A stretch of 13,652 bases of DNA from CAYYBZ01 sp964470285 [NCBI: uncultured Oligoflexia bacterium]. GTDB taxonomy: Bacteria > Bdellovibrionota_G > CAYYBZ01. The notes under the pieces were generated by a model. The model saw nothing but the letters and a program-made list of their open reading frames with translations, was not told where the DNA came from and ran no database searches. Location of the stretch: contig CAYYBZ010000012.1 in the NCBI GenBank assembly GCA_964470285.1, positions 1-13,652 of the forward strand, in the 5' to 3' direction. Shown one piece after another: positions 13,250 through 13,652 of the stretch. Each line of letters begins with the position of its first letter. Within the stretch, counting starts at the first letter, position 1. Made by a program: the position numbers and the translations under genes.

Positions 13250-13275
13250 TTGCCAGTAAAGATTCTGTATGGCAA
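13250..13275. repeat. Inverted repeat upstream of the right-edge gene
   Basis: TTGCCA (13250-13255) and TGGCAA (13270-13275) are inverted copies with centres 20 bp apart, roughly two helical turns, about 50 bp before the start codon at 13325. The spacing suits a dimeric regulator, but six-base arms are weak evidence. A TAATAT at 13296-13301 could be the -10 box, without a good -35. Confidence 0.28.
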
Positions 13276-13324
13276 TAAAAAGTTTAAAGTATGTGTAATA
13301 TACCAATCAGAGCTAAGGAGTAAA

Positions 13325-13652
13325 ATGGCCGAAAATCTTAAGAAAAATGAATTTGAAAATCTTTTAAAAAAGGTTTTTGACATTAAAAAAAACGATAAAA
13401 GCCTTATTTTTCTGATGGATTTACCCGATGAAAAAGCTGCCGATAGCGACCAATGGAGACAGACAAGAAAAATAACGGTTCAATGGTACAAATTTATAAA
13501 TAAGAAGAATTCATTAAACCTTAAAGATGTGGAATTTTATTTTTTCGAAAACGCAGGGAGCAACAACAACGAATTACCTGGAGATATTTTTAAAGTAACA
13601 GGCCCTGACGAAAATTTCTCCATAAACGATTTTAAAAACGAAACACGCTGCG
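13325..13652 (+). CDS. Unrecognised protein, N-terminal part (cut by window edge)
   Basis: I translated this by hand: about 109 residues are visible from the ATG at 13325 and the frame is open to the edge. AAGGAG ends 4 nt before the ATG, a strong ribosome binding site. The sequence starts MAENLKKNEFENLLKKVFDI, continues KSLIFLMDLPDEKAADSDQW, then KITVQWYKFINK and FYFFENAGSNNNELPGDIFK. It is soluble-looking, rich in Lys/Asn/Asp/Glu, without signal peptide or membrane segment. The alternation of a hydrophobic strand (SLIFLMDL), a Trp/Arg helix and another strand (VEFYFFENA) suggests an alpha/beta fold. I do not recognise the family. It is divergent from EF-G across a 215-bp gap. Confidence 0.8.
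   Translation, partial: MAENLKKNEFENLLKKVFDIKKNDKSLIFLMDLPDEKAADSDQWRQTRKITVQWYKFINKKNSLNLKDVEFYFFENAGSNNNELPGDIFKVTGPDENFSINDFKNETRC

Overview
The window reads as a piece of chromosome from a low-GC Gram-negative bacterium. The outer-membrane assignment rests on a gene pair (4382-6852) that I recognise as the TIGR03545/TIGR03546 families, which occur only in bacteria with an outer membrane. A stand-alone elongation factor G of the spirochaete/planctomycete/deltaproteobacterial (mitochondrial-like) type points toward a deltaproteobacterium, Bdellovibrio-like or spirochaete-like lineage. This is inference; no rRNA or marker gene settles it. I see no phage, insertion sequence, CRISPR array, tRNA or rRNA.

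Layout. Positions 1-261 (-) hold the N-terminal part of an EI24/CysZ-like membrane protein, divergent from a holo-ACP synthase gene (323-709, +). That gene converges on a three-gene minus-strand operon: an AMP-forming acyl-CoA synthetase (2464-4164), an acyl carrier protein (2165-2428) and a 2-amino-3-ketobutyrate ligase-like PLP enzyme (899-2146). Together these four genes could form a self-contained module: the synthetase activates a short acid, the carrier protein is made active by the AcpS-like enzyme, and the PLP enzyme condenses the acyl group with glycine or another amino acid. Next comes the coupled TIGR03546-TIGR03545 pair (-), whose larger product looks like an AsmA-type envelope protein. 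A secreted endonuclease/exonuclease/phosphatase protein (7073-8308, +) is followed by an FmdB-type zinc ribbon (8470-8661, +). A tight minus-strand pair encodes a Na+/Ca2+-exchanger-family antiporter and an MFS exporter (8703-10898). EF-G (11031-13109, -) lies divergent from an unrecognised gene cut by the right edge (13325-13652, +).

The most unusual signal is non-coding. Three long hairpins (717-779, 813-879, 8318-8394) have perfectly matched stems of 19-25 bp whose outer parts are unrelated from copy to copy, yet all carry the same ~25-nt apical loop (ATTCGC...GGCTCA). In all three the loop reads in the sense direction of the gene that has just ended, suggesting a family of conserved-loop 3'-end elements. 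A fourth long hairpin with a different loop (4181-4251) lies in the leader of the synthetase operon, and an AACG-rich tandem array precedes the secreted nuclease gene. No gene-free stretch exceeds about 220 bases.
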